Virus record (IMG/VR): IMGVR_UViG_3300021406_000192
Coordinates: 1-30,574 of that record
Reading direction: 5' to 3' (one strand)
DNA from: a virus
Length of the DNA stretch: 30,574 bases
The position numbers and the translations under genes were made by a program. Below the pieces are notes generated by a model. It made no database searches. It was not told where the DNA came from and saw only the letters and a list, made by a program, of their open reading frames with translations. This document shows, piece by piece, positions 6,478 to 13,382 of the stretch; position 1 is the stretch's first letter, and each line of letters starts with the position of its first letter.

Positions 6478-6635
6478 ATGCGCCGTTCACGACCTGACAT
6501 CACGAAGTACGACTTCACGTTTCCGTGTGCCCTTGCGGGTACAAGATTCCGCCAAGGGAGCTTCTCCGCGTGGACAGAGAGCACGTCCGCTGCCCGAAAT
6601 GCGGGAAGGACAGCGTGTACATACCGAAGAAATGA
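6478..6635 (+). pseudogene. Small zinc-ribbon gene, apparently frameshifted at a CCC run
   Basis: Frame one from the ATG at 6478 reads MRRSRPDITKYDFTFPCA. The -1 frame then reads PCGYKIPPRELLRVDREH and VRCPKCGKDSVYIPKK up to the TGA at 6633-6635. Joined after GCC (6529-6531), the product is 52 residues with two perfect C-x2-C knuckles (Cys17/Cys20, Cys39/Cys42), a zinc ribbon of a type I associate with Acidobacteriota. One extra C in the CCC at 6530-6532 would restore a single frame. This is therefore either a recent one-base deletion, a sequence error at a homopolymer, or a recoding site. A short remnant could start at the GTG at 6525 but would lose the first knuckle. It is followed closely by two plus-strand genes. 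Confidence 0.6.
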
Positions 6636-6654
6636 GTTGGGTATACTTACTTCT

Positions 6655-6855
6655 ATGACGACAGATAAGATTCTCGCTGAAATTGACTCCGAAATTGCAC
6701 GACTCACAAAGGCGCGTGTCTTGCTTTCAACTGATGGAACTAAGAAGACGGCCACCACTCCAATTGTCCACAAGAAGCGTAAGATGAGTGCCGCTGCTCG
6801 AAAGAAAATAGGCGATGCACAGCGGAAGCGTTGGGCGAAGGAGAAGGGTCAATGA
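6655..6855 (+). CDS. Small basic protein with SAAARKKIGDAQRKRWA motif
   Basis: Encodes 66 residues from the ATG at 6655. The N-terminal helix (MTTDKILAEIDSEIARLTKA) is acidic/amphipathic and could form a coiled coil; a short linker follows, and the C-terminus is strongly basic (HKKRKMSAAARKKIGDAQRKRWAKEK). The basic motif resembles the NUMOD3-type DNA-contact helix and is, to my memory, widespread in small acidobacterial proteins, which suggests nucleic-acid binding. It lies 19 bases after the zinc ribbon and 17 before the next gene on the same strand, so the three probably form one plus-strand unit. The frame is open upstream to 6310, but the sequence there is antisense to the secreted-protein gene. 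Confidence 0.7.
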   Translation: MTTDKILAEIDSEIARLTKARVLLSTDGTKKTATTPIVHKKRKMSAAARKKIGDAQRKRWAKEKGQ

Positions 6856-6872
6856 AATTCGGAGCACCCTGA

Positions 6873-7280
6873 TTGCAGAATACGACTAACACAGTAGTTT
6901 TAATTGCCGCCTTAATCACCCTCGCGACTGCTTTGGTTCCTTTCGTCAAGTGGGCTTGGCGGACGCATGGTGTTCGGACATTCGATGGGAAGAAAGCCCA
7001 TCACAACGAATTGGTGGAACAGGCAAAGTGGTATGAGGGCCGGCTACACAAACTCCACGGTTTACGTGTGCACCTGATGAACTGCCTCGAACCTGACAGG
7101 TTCAGGCTTGCTGAGTGGATTTCTCAATTGGACAGTAGAGATGCAGAGTGGGCGCGGAAAATCGAAGACATGAAACTCCTAATCACTGCATGTGAGCAGA
7201 AGGAAGAAGAATGCCTGAGAAATGCTGAACAAGCCAGAGAGTGGGCAGAGGACGTAGCGCGAAGGGTGCTCTTCTGGTAG
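6873..7280 (+). CDS. Membrane-anchored coiled-coil protein, unknown
   Basis: Encodes 135 residues from a TTG at 6873, accepted because GGAG lies eight bases upstream and the membrane segment begins at once. Residues about 7-28 (TVVLIAALITLATALVPFVKWAW) form a signal-anchor, and the rest is highly charged and helical (EEECLRNAEQAREWAEDVARR), probably a coiled coil. The arrangement recalls spanin-like or holin-accessory proteins, but there is no lipoprotein partner, so lysis involvement is only a possibility. It is convergent with the SprT-like gene, six bases apart. Confidence 0.6.
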   Translation: MQNTTNTVVLIAALITLATALVPFVKWAWRTHGVRTFDGKKAHHNELVEQAKWYEGRLHKLHGLRVHLMNCLEPDRFRLAEWISQLDSRDAEWARKIEDMKLLITACEQKEEECLRNAEQAREWAEDVARRVLFW

Positions 7281-7286
7281 CCAGTC

Positions 7287-7595
7287 TTACCACAAATCGT
7301 TGAACGCTCCATGTTCGGCTAGACGCAACATCTCAGCGTTGAACCGCTTCCCGTGGAGCTTGTACGGATGTAGCTTGATGTGTGCTTGTTCGTGCAGGAG
7401 CGTGAGCTTGGCAATGCTCTGCCACCCCGCCAGCGATGGGTTTATACGGATTCTCCAAACGCCCTCAACGATGTCGCAGTCCGCGTAAGCTCCAGCGGGG
7501 ACTTCGTACCAGACGAAAGCGTCCGGGAGCTTCCCGTCGAAGTAAACAGCGTTGTACCTGTTAAACCAACGCTTTAGCTGAGGGTCACTCTTCAC
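7287..7595 (-). CDS. SprT-like zinc metallopeptidase domain protein
   Basis: Encodes 102 residues from a GTG at 7595 with GGAG six bases upstream. The N-terminal FNRYNAVYFDGKLPDAFVWYE is the typical SprT-like opening, and LTLLHEQAHIKLHPYKLHGKRF carries the HExxH zinc motif (HEQAH) and a downstream His that could be the third ligand. The family includes SprT and the Spartan DNA-protein crosslink proteases; the C-terminal zinc ribbon of those proteins is absent here. It acts in the cytoplasm, as there is no signal peptide. Small SprT-like proteins occur in phages and plasmids, where the role is not established. It stands alone between plus-strand genes. Confidence 0.85.
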   Translation of the reverse strand: MKSDPQLKRWFNRYNAVYFDGKLPDAFVWYEVPAGAYADCDIVEGVWRIRINPSLAGWQSIAKLTLLHEQAHIKLHPYKLHGKRFNAEMLRLAEHGAFNDLW

Positions 7596-7635
7596 TGCGT
7601 CTCCGTTCTCTGGTAAGCTCTATCGCAAGACTCCC

Positions 7636-8034
7636 ATGCCATTCTTTCCTTGGGTTGCAGCCCAATTCGCGAAGCTCACAGGCGAAGTCGTTAAGACTGG
7701 GGTAGAGACTGTCAAATCAGCGGTCGAAATCCCTAAGGCCATCGTTGAGACAGAGAAGGCCAAGCTGGAAGTCGGAAAGCTCAAAGATGAGCAGCAAGAA
7801 CGCGGCTCTCTGCTTACTCACGCTTCGATGGAAGACGTAAAGGCGTACGACCCGAATTTCCAGAAAATTATTCGTAAGGTGCGTACCCTCGACCATGCCA
7901 TGAACTTAGAGATACAGTCGTGCGATTTGCGGTTGGAGCCAAGAGGAACGAAGCGAACTAGGTACGTCCTTCTTGTGGCTGCTGCCATGGTCGTTGGACT
8001 GGCATTTGGTTTCCTCTATCATCGCTATCGCTAA
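7636..8034 (+). CDS. Coiled-coil protein with C-terminal membrane anchor, unknown
   Basis: Encodes 132 residues from the ATG at 7636, with no good Shine-Dalgarno. The first 60 residues are repetitive and amphipathic (TGEVVKTGVETVKSAVEIPKA, then VETEKAKLEVGKLKDEQQ), consistent with a long helix. The centre is charged, and residues about 110-127 (VLLVAAAMVVGLAFGFLY) are a tail anchor followed by HRYR. Its stop overlaps that of the convergent gene at 8031. With the proteins at 6873 and 8268 it is one of three coiled-coil membrane proteins around the endolysin and could take part in lysis; no family is recognised. Confidence 0.65.
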   Translation: MPFFPWVAAQFAKLTGEVVKTGVETVKSAVEIPKAIVETEKAKLEVGKLKDEQQERGSLLTHASMEDVKAYDPNFQKIIRKVRTLDHAMNLEIQSCDLRLEPRGTKRTRYVLLVAAAMVVGLAFGFLYHRYR

Positions 8035-8267
8035 TGTTTGTCCTCACGAAGGTCTTCCATAGCGTACCAGCGTTCGAGAATTTCAATCTCGACGCATCGT
8101 TTTTCAGATTCATCTAACAGTGACTTTCGGACGATTGCGATACTCTCTCCCGTGTCTCCATGCGAGGACACGTGTTGGCGCATCGCATCTTCGTCAGCGG
8201 GGGTGAATGGAACAAACACGTCCCTTTCCCATCCGCATACGCGACAGCGAACCTTGGCTGTTTCCAT
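8031..8267 (-). CDS. C2H2-like zinc-binding small protein
   Basis: Encodes 78 residues. Near the N-terminus Cys8 and Cys11 (VRCRVCGW) and His32 and His36 (MRQHVSSH) form a C-x2-C-x20-H-x3-H arrangement, like a C2H2 finger with a longer centre than usual. The C-terminal half is helical and charged. Its ATG at 8267 follows directly after the stop of the gene at 8268, so the two are co-translated. Function unknown. Confidence 0.65.
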   Translation of the reverse strand: METAKVRCRVCGWERDVFVPFTPADEDAMRQHVSSHGDTGESIAIVRKSLLDESEKRCVEIEILERWYAMEDLREDKH

Positions 8268-8573
8268 TCAATGTCCCAGAAAACGAGCTTTGAAATATTC
8301 GAACGCGACTGTGAGAAGTGCGGACGCGAATAGACAAATGCTGCTGAGGAATCCGGCCAGACGCCAGCGTTCCTTTTCAAGCTCCGTGACGCGAGTCTCG
8401 ACCTGTGTCAGCCGGGACGGTTGCCCGTTGTTCTTGAGTGCCGGGTAGGTTGTGGATTCGAGAGCAGAAATCTTCTCAGCTTGTTCTTTAATATCCTCGC
8501 GACAACCTCTGACCTCAGTCAGAATCTCCGCGAGAATAAGTTGCGTGCTGCTGCTGTTGTTGTTGTTTTCCAA
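8268..8573 (-). CDS. Coiled-coil tail-anchored protein (XhlA/holin-accessory-like)
   Basis: Encodes 101 residues from a TTG at 8573. No ATG is possible, because an in-frame stop lies a few codons upstream, and GGGG sits eight bases before the TTG. After an Asn/Ser-rich start (four AAC then three AGC codons) comes a coiled coil (about 12-72, LAEILTEVRGCREDIKEQAEK and LTQVETRVTELEKERWRL) and a C-terminal membrane segment (about 74-92, AGFLSSICLFASALLTVAF). This layout matches the haemolysin XhlA and related holin-accessory proteins. It follows the tip-protein gene in the late operon, where lysis genes usually sit, making it the best holin-system candidate for the endolysin at 5340. Confidence 0.65.
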   Translation of the reverse strand: MENNNNSSSTQLILAEILTEVRGCREDIKEQAEKISALESTTYPALKNNGQPSRLTQVETRVTELEKERWRLAGFLSSICLFASALLTVAFEYFKARFLGH

Positions 8574-8603
8574 TTTAGTGGCCCCATGTATCTCGATTTA
8601 TGA

Positions 8604-8624
8604 GGCGGGATACCCAATCCCGCC
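8604..8624. other. Stem-loop between tip-protein and XhlA-like genes
   Basis: GGCGGGA (8604-8610) pairs with TCCCGCC (8618-8624) around a seven-base loop. There is no U-run on the minus strand, so it is more likely an attenuator or RNA-processing/stability element than a full terminator. Confidence 0.55.
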
Positions 8625-8637
8625 CATTCGAACGTTT

Positions 8638-11589
8638 TTAGTCGATGTAGATTTCGTAGATTTCAAGCACGCTGGAGCCGCCCCCCGGCGACGAACCGAC
8701 CGTGATTGTGGACGCTCCGTTGACGCTCACTGTGCTGAGATTCGTCCCGGATGGAATCGTGTATGTGTATGTTGTCGAGGCCGTCGTTGCGGTAACGCCC
8801 ATCAGTGATGCTGTTGTTCCACCGATGGTGACGGACATTGCAACGCTTCCGGAAGTTGAGCCGCTGATGGTTGCAGCGGCGACAACGGAAAGTGTCATTG
8901 CTGAACTAATCGTCGTAGACGGAAACCCACTGAAGGTAGCGGAACCGTTTGCACCGTAGTAGCTGAACGTCGGTCCACCCATGCCGGAGGTCGTGATAGT
9001 CCACCAGCTAGAAGGAACAGCAGCAGCCGTCGTGATGTTGTTGTCGTAAGCAGCGGTCGGTGTCACCAGCGTAGTCGCGCCCGTGTTCGTGTACGCGCTC
9101 GGCTCGTACCGGACTGAGTAGCTCGGAGTCGTGATGCTTCCAATGAGGAAGTACCCGGCCTTGTTCAGAAAGTCCGAAGTGTTCTGTGTTGCGATAGGAG
9201 TGATAGAGCCGCCAGCAAAAGTCGCGTCCACATAGTACACGTAATACAACTGGCTCTGATTCAAGCTGGAGATGATGTTCGGACTCGGAGTGCATGACGC
9301 TGACAGAATCCCAGTAGTGGCCGTGAAGTTGGCAATTGCAATCGTTGCAGTGCCATCGCTTAGTGCTGATGCTGTCAGCGTCCCCGCTGGTGCAACGGGA
9401 ATCCCGCTATACGATGTCGTGCTCAGAGAGTTGCCGACAGTGACGTTCGCGAGAATCCACGCCGATGGAACTCCAGCGGCGTTAACCGCACGGACTTGGA
9501 CGTTGTAGGATGCTCCGTCATTTACGTTCGGGATGAAGACACTCGCATTGCTCGGGTCAATCTTCGCCAGCCCTGTCCACGTCGAAGCACCAGAAAGCTG
9601 GTACTGGCATTCAAGATGGCCTCCATAGACGACGTTCGCATCATTGGGTTGATTCCAACGCACGTAGATTGAGTTGTGGACGCTCCCATCTGCACCTGTC
9701 GTGATTGTCGATGGATACGTGATGCCGTTGATGACAGCACCCGGTCCGGAGTACGCAACCACATCTTCCGGTGGAGAGCACACACGAATCCCGACGTTGT
9801 TCGGAATGATGCTGTCCGTGATGGATAACTCTTCCGTTGGAGACCATGAATAGATGGCCGAGTTTGCCGCTGAGTTCGAACCGTCCACTTGAGCAAGGTC
9901 GAGTTCAACGATAGGCTTGCCGTTGTCATCGTACACAAGACCGACATGCAAGACCTCAAATGGCTCATCGACCCAGTTATAACGAGCAATGCTGACGCCT
10001 ATCACGTCTGTGACAGTTGCCTGATACGCGCTCAGGTCACACTGCAAGTGCATTCTGTACTGATAACGCTGACGCATCAACTGAATCTTTGCGAGGCGTT
10101 GAGCTACAGCACTCACGTTCGTGCAAGGCAAGTCGAGATTCCAGACAAGAAGTTCGTTCCCGTCTTCTACGAGCCATGTATTTGTGACGTAACCGTGCAG
10201 ACTGTCTTGCTGATAGAGCGGATAGTCGCTCGGCTGATAGTTGTTCGCAGGGTTGACGTATGTACCTTTCACACTGTTACAGGCTTCCGTCACCGAGAGC
10301 CGCGTGTCCAGCTTGATAGCACCAACAATGTTCTTCTCATTCAGATAGAGACTCGGCGCGACGTAAGCACCGGGAATGATGCTCCAGACGCCACCCTGCA
10401 CGGCTAACCGCCCCGCGCAGCTTGTCAACATCCTCTGAATATTCGTTCCGCGTCCTGTGTCCAGCGTGAGGTTCGTGTCGCAGGAATATTGCGGAACAGT
10501 GCCACCAACGGCCAGAGAGAGAGTTTCGTCACAGACGTTCGCAGCAGCAATCAGGTTGTTCTGGTCAATCGTTGAACCAATCGCGAGACCGAAGCCGCCA
10601 CGAAGACGCGGCTGACACATGTAGTCCGCGATGCAGAGAGCAGAATTCTCCGTGTAGCCGCGTGTACCAGTGCGAGGGTCAAGGATGTCGTTCTTTCCCT
10701 TGACGATGAAAGACAAGTTGGTGGGGTACGACGGGAAGTAAGCCGCATCGTAGCCCATCTGGATATAGACGAGCGCGTGACCGTAGCACACATCCGTCGA
10801 TAGCCACGTCAGAGGAGATGAGGAGCCGATTTGTGCGGCCAGCAAGGTCGGGAAAGTTGCCGTCTGATTCCCGTTTTGAAATTCAACGTGGACTTTGTTC
10901 GAGTAGTCGGGGAGACAAGTCTCACACTTGCCACTGCTGCTGGTGCCGTTAGCACCGCCGCATTGATATTCCCACGTCGTCAAATCGGACGGATTCGGGA
11001 GCCACATCGTCCAGACGCCATTATATGTGTTGTCTGCAACACCGGAGACGACCATCGTCTGACCATTGAAGGACGAGGCGAAGCCTCCACTCACTACCAT
11101 CGTGACGAGACCACCGGAGCGGCTGATTGATGTGATGTTACACGTCGTTTGAGTCGGTGAAGCGGACTGCCAGATTGCCGTGTTCGGGTCAGTGCTCCAC
11201 TGAGCAACAAGATTCAGCGTCTGTCCATCAAGACGAACTTCAAGCAACGCATCACACGGATGACACGCGAGTGCAAAGACTCTGTGCCATTGCTTGTCAT
11301 TTGATGTGCTCCCGCCGCTTCCGGTAATCGCGTTAGTCTCACTAAATATCTCGACTCCGGGAACCTTCATCGTGCCGTAGATGTAGTTGTAAGCCGCTAC
11401 AGGGTTAGTCGTCGCGACACCCTGACCCGGTTGCTTTTCCAGCATCTCAGCGATGCCGGTCATGACTTCACCAGCACCAGCGATAATGAGAGCGGCACCG
11501 AACGGAGCACCGACGCCGGTCGCCGCGAGTACAGCACCCGCAGCAATCTCTAGTCCACCGATGACGGTGCTTATAATTCCACGTGACAT
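8638..11589 (-). CDS. Tail tip/receptor-binding protein, J-like
   Basis: Encodes 983 residues from the ATG at 11589 with GAAGGA upstream. A Gly/Ala-rich hydrophobic N-terminus (about 10-45) leads into a tip-protein core with the NPVAAYNYIYGTMKVPGV and HRVFALACH motifs, conserved among lambda J-type hub proteins, in which a beta-rich segment (about 150-225) appears inserted. Residues about 380-590 carry the GRGTNIQRMLTSC...VQGGVW and later hub domains. A fibronectin type III-like domain spans about 607-718 (IYVRWNQP...YNVQVRAVNAAG). The last 250 residues are Ser/Thr/Gly-rich beta structure, probably the receptor-contacting part. It closes the tail end and selects the host. It follows the NlpC/P60-like gene, the usual lambda-like order K-I-J. 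Confidence 0.85.
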   Translation of the reverse strand: MSRGIISTVIGGLEIAAGAVLAATGVGAPFGAALIIAGAGEVMTGIAEMLEKQPGQGVATTNPVAAYNYIYGTMKVPGVEIFSETNAITGSGGSTSNDKQWHRVFALACHPCDALLEVRLDGQTLNLVAQWSTDPNTAIWQSASPTQTTCNITSISRSGGLVTMVVSGGFASSFNGQTMVVSGVADNTYNGVWTMWLPNPSDLTTWEYQCGGANGTSSSGKCETCLPDYSNKVHVEFQNGNQTATFPTLLAAQIGSSSPLTWLSTDVCYGHALVYIQMGYDAAYFPSYPTNLSFIVKGKNDILDPRTGTRGYTENSALCIADYMCQPRLRGGFGLAIGSTIDQNNLIAAANVCDETLSLAVGGTVPQYSCDTNLTLDTGRGTNIQRMLTSCAGRLAVQGGVWSIIPGAYVAPSLYLNEKNIVGAIKLDTRLSVTEACNSVKGTYVNPANNYQPSDYPLYQQDSLHGYVTNTWLVEDGNELLVWNLDLPCTNVSAVAQRLAKIQLMRQRYQYRMHLQCDLSAYQATVTDVIGVSIARYNWVDEPFEVLHVGLVYDDNGKPIVELDLAQVDGSNSAANSAIYSWSPTEELSITDSIIPNNVGIRVCSPPEDVVAYSGPGAVINGITYPSTITTGADGSVHNSIYVRWNQPNDANVVYGGHLECQYQLSGASTWTGLAKIDPSNASVFIPNVNDGASYNVQVRAVNAAGVPSAWILANVTVGNSLSTTSYSGIPVAPAGTLTASALSDGTATIAIANFTATTGILSASCTPSPNIISSLNQSQLYYVYYVDATFAGGSITPIATQNTSDFLNKAGYFLIGSITTPSYSVRYEPSAYTNTGATTLVTPTAAYDNNITTAAAVPSSWWTITTSGMGGPTFSYYGANGSATFSGFPSTTISSAMTLSVVAAATISGSTSGSVAMSVTIGGTTASLMGVTATTASTTYTYTIPSGTNLSTVSVNGASTITVGSSPGGGSSVLEIYEIYID

Positions 11590-11601
11590 TTAATGGTTCC
11601 T

Positions 11602-12030
11602 TCAGATGTGGTAGGTCTTTAAATTCGAGCCGAACCTGTCGAACGGTTCGTATAGCATTCCGCTGTCACCGGGAGTCATGATGTGAGTCCCGTGCAAGCT
11701 GACGACGCCGAGTCGCGAGTGGCGTCCTGTCCCGATGACTACTAAATCACCGCGATGTGCAAACGTTGGCTTTACTTCCTGCCAACCGTGCTGTGCGGCA
11801 AGCTTCGACACAGCATCGTCAAGGAAAGGTGAGCCGAATGCTCGTTTGAGTTCCCGCATCAGTTCGAGCCGACTTGTGTACTTGATGTTCGGGAGAGCAT
11901 CAACTCCCGTGAGGGCTTTCACGACTCCAGCGGCAAGAATGCCACAGTCATGGCTCCCGTATGCGAACGGAGTCCGATGCACGGAGTTGATGTATGCCCC
12001 GAGTGCGTAAGGCCAGTTGTCTTGTCTCAT
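11602..12030 (-). CDS. NlpC/P60-like tail peptidase (DUF6950-like)
   Basis: Encodes 142 residues and overlaps the preceding gene by an ATGA, so translation is coupled. The N-terminal PFAYGSHDCGILAAGVV holds the candidate catalytic Cys, and HRGDLVVIGTG with SRLGVVSLHGTHIMTP holds the following beta-strands and His residues, as in NlpC/P60-fold proteins. In phages of this type the peptidase rides at the tail tip and opens peptidoglycan for DNA entry, equivalent to the lambda K position. The genes before and after (distal tail, tip J) fit this role. The exact subfamily is from memory. Confidence 0.75.
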   Translation of the reverse strand: MRQDNWPYALGAYINSVHRTPFAYGSHDCGILAAGVVKALTGVDALPNIKYTSRLELMRELKRAFGSPFLDDAVSKLAAQHGWQEVKPTFAHRGDLVVIGTGRHSRLGVVSLHGTHIMTPGDSGMLYEPFDRFGSNLKTYHI

Positions 12031-12644
12031 TGGTTGTTAACCGACTTGGGATTCGAACCCCAAAATACTGTGAGTTCTTGAATGTCGTTGACGTGGGAGA
12101 ATCCCGTGTCCACTGTCGAGGATGAAAGTCCAAGCCGCGTGAGCGTAGCGGCCAAATCAAGCTGTTGGTCAGCTTGCGTGTAGTGTCGCGGCACTGGGCG
12201 GTTCAAATCAGCAAGGACGTTCTCAACGGCGATGGTGATGGTGCATGTATTGCCATCATCATCAATGGAAGACTTATCCATGAGCCCTGCAAAGCTGACA
12301 AGAGGGGTGTCGATTACCGCACCGGCAGCAGTGAAGCAGACAAGCCATAGTTGTGTTGTCTGCATCAGTCGCACGTTGTTCAGGGCTTCTCCAATCATTG
12401 CGGAGGGAACACCGCTGAGACTGATTTGCACGCCCCTTGCTTCGACCGTAGTGTCCTCAGAGATGCCGTCCACTTTGCCCAACGTTCCTACACCTTGGAA
12501 CGTCATTCCACTCCAAGTCAGCGGCCCTAGTCCGCTCCATAGACAGAGCGTCTCGTTCGAAAACTGTAGGGACGCGAGTACGCCGACACGCATATTTGGC
12601 GACGTAAGAGCGGCTTGCATGTCAGATGTAAGCGTCCGAGGCAT
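12027..12644 (-). CDS. Distal tail/hub-associated protein
   Basis: Encodes 205 residues and begins directly after the stop of the gene at 12645. The pattern LCLWSGLGPLTWSGMTFQGVG, then GISEDTTVEARGVQISLSGVP and CTITIAVENVLADLNRPVPRHYT, is a recurring one in siphovirus minor tail proteins encoded just before the NlpC/P60 gene. The C-terminal HVNDIQELTVFWG is also typical. It probably forms part of the ring between tail tube and tip. Not enzymatic. The role rests on position and recalled pattern, not on a named domain. Confidence 0.7.
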   Translation of the reverse strand: MPRTLTSDMQAALTSPNMRVGVLASLQFSNETLCLWSGLGPLTWSGMTFQGVGTLGKVDGISEDTTVEARGVQISLSGVPSAMIGEALNNVRLMQTTQLWLVCFTAAGAVIDTPLVSFAGLMDKSSIDDDGNTCTITIAVENVLADLNRPVPRHYTQADQQLDLAATLTRLGLSSSTVDTGFSHVNDIQELTVFWGSNPKSVNNQ

Positions 12645-13313
12645 TTAGATAGCCTCCCGGAAGCTAATAGCGTTGACCCCGTATGCTCCGGGGTTCACGC
12701 TGAATTTGTTTCCGTTGTTCGAAGCGAGACGAAAGAGCCCGACACAGTTCCGCGTGATGATTGTCGTTCCGTCTGCTGGCTGGTCACGCAGGTTCGGCCA
12801 GACGGGAATCGTGCAATTGCCGCTCCCGTCTGAGTTCACGGAAGCAGTCACTCGGTAGAGCCGATAAATTGAACCGTTAGCGATTGAGATGTAATCACCG
12901 GGGAGCAGGAGACCGACAACGTTCGCAGTCCATCCACGAGTGACGAGGCTGTATCCCGTCTGTGCTGCTCCGCTGACGACAGGTGTTCCCGTTGCTGTAC
13001 CCTTCGGGAACTTCGCTCGTGGGTCCCCCATCAGAAAGCAATTCAACTGCCCACGGCACGCGAGGATGAAAGCTCCCCATGCGTCGTAGGAATAACGATT
13101 CATGGGTGGCAGTGAGATGGTGCCGGACCAGAAGCTATTCATCAGGTCATAGATTTGCGTCTGTCCCGTGTAGATGGAGACGTTCTGCTCGACTTTCTCT
13201 TCAGCGTTCCACTCGATTGAAGCCGGAGCGGTCACTCCGGGCTGTGTATCGCTCGGTAGAGCAATGATGTTCATCCCGGAGAACGTTCCGATTACGCCGC
13301 TGCTATAGGACAT
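12645..13313 (-). CDS. Distal tail protein-like minor tail protein
   Basis: Read from the ATG at 13313, with AAAGG nine bases upstream; a GTG at 13340 would add nine residues but falls in the stem-loop. It encodes 222 residues. Motifs WSGTISLPPMNRYSYDAWGAF, FLMGDPRAKFPKGTATGTPVV and VNSDGSGNCTIPVWPNLRDQP are characteristic of a family of tail proteins found next to the hub-associated protein at 12027. It probably forms the distal tail ring onto which the tip complex is built. The stem-loop at 13333-13356 separates it from the fibre gene. Confidence 0.7.
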   Translation of the reverse strand: MSYSSGVIGTFSGMNIIALPSDTQPGVTAPASIEWNAEEKVEQNVSIYTGQTQIYDLMNSFWSGTISLPPMNRYSYDAWGAFILACRGQLNCFLMGDPRAKFPKGTATGTPVVSGAAQTGYSLVTRGWTANVVGLLLPGDYISIANGSIYRLYRVTASVNSDGSGNCTIPVWPNLRDQPADGTTIITRNCVGLFRLASNNGNKFSVNPGAYGVNAISFREAI

Positions 13314-13332
13314 GGGTGTGCCTTTAATGAAA

Positions 13333-13356
13333 GAGGCCACTCCGGAGAGCGGCCTC
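13333..13356 (-). terminator. Stem-loop after the fibre gene
   Basis: GAGGCC (13333-13338) pairs with GGCCTC (13351-13356), and the loop itself contains the palindrome CTCCGGAG. On the minus strand the stem is followed by TTTCATT, a weak U-tract, so partial termination between the fibre and the distal tail genes is likely. Confidence 0.5.
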
Positions 13357-13382
13357 AGTCCTGTCTATTGGGGTTGTCTAAT

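Noticed and set aside
9889-10407. 172-aa plus-strand reading frame
   Set aside because: It is antisense to the tip protein gene, with no domain pattern.
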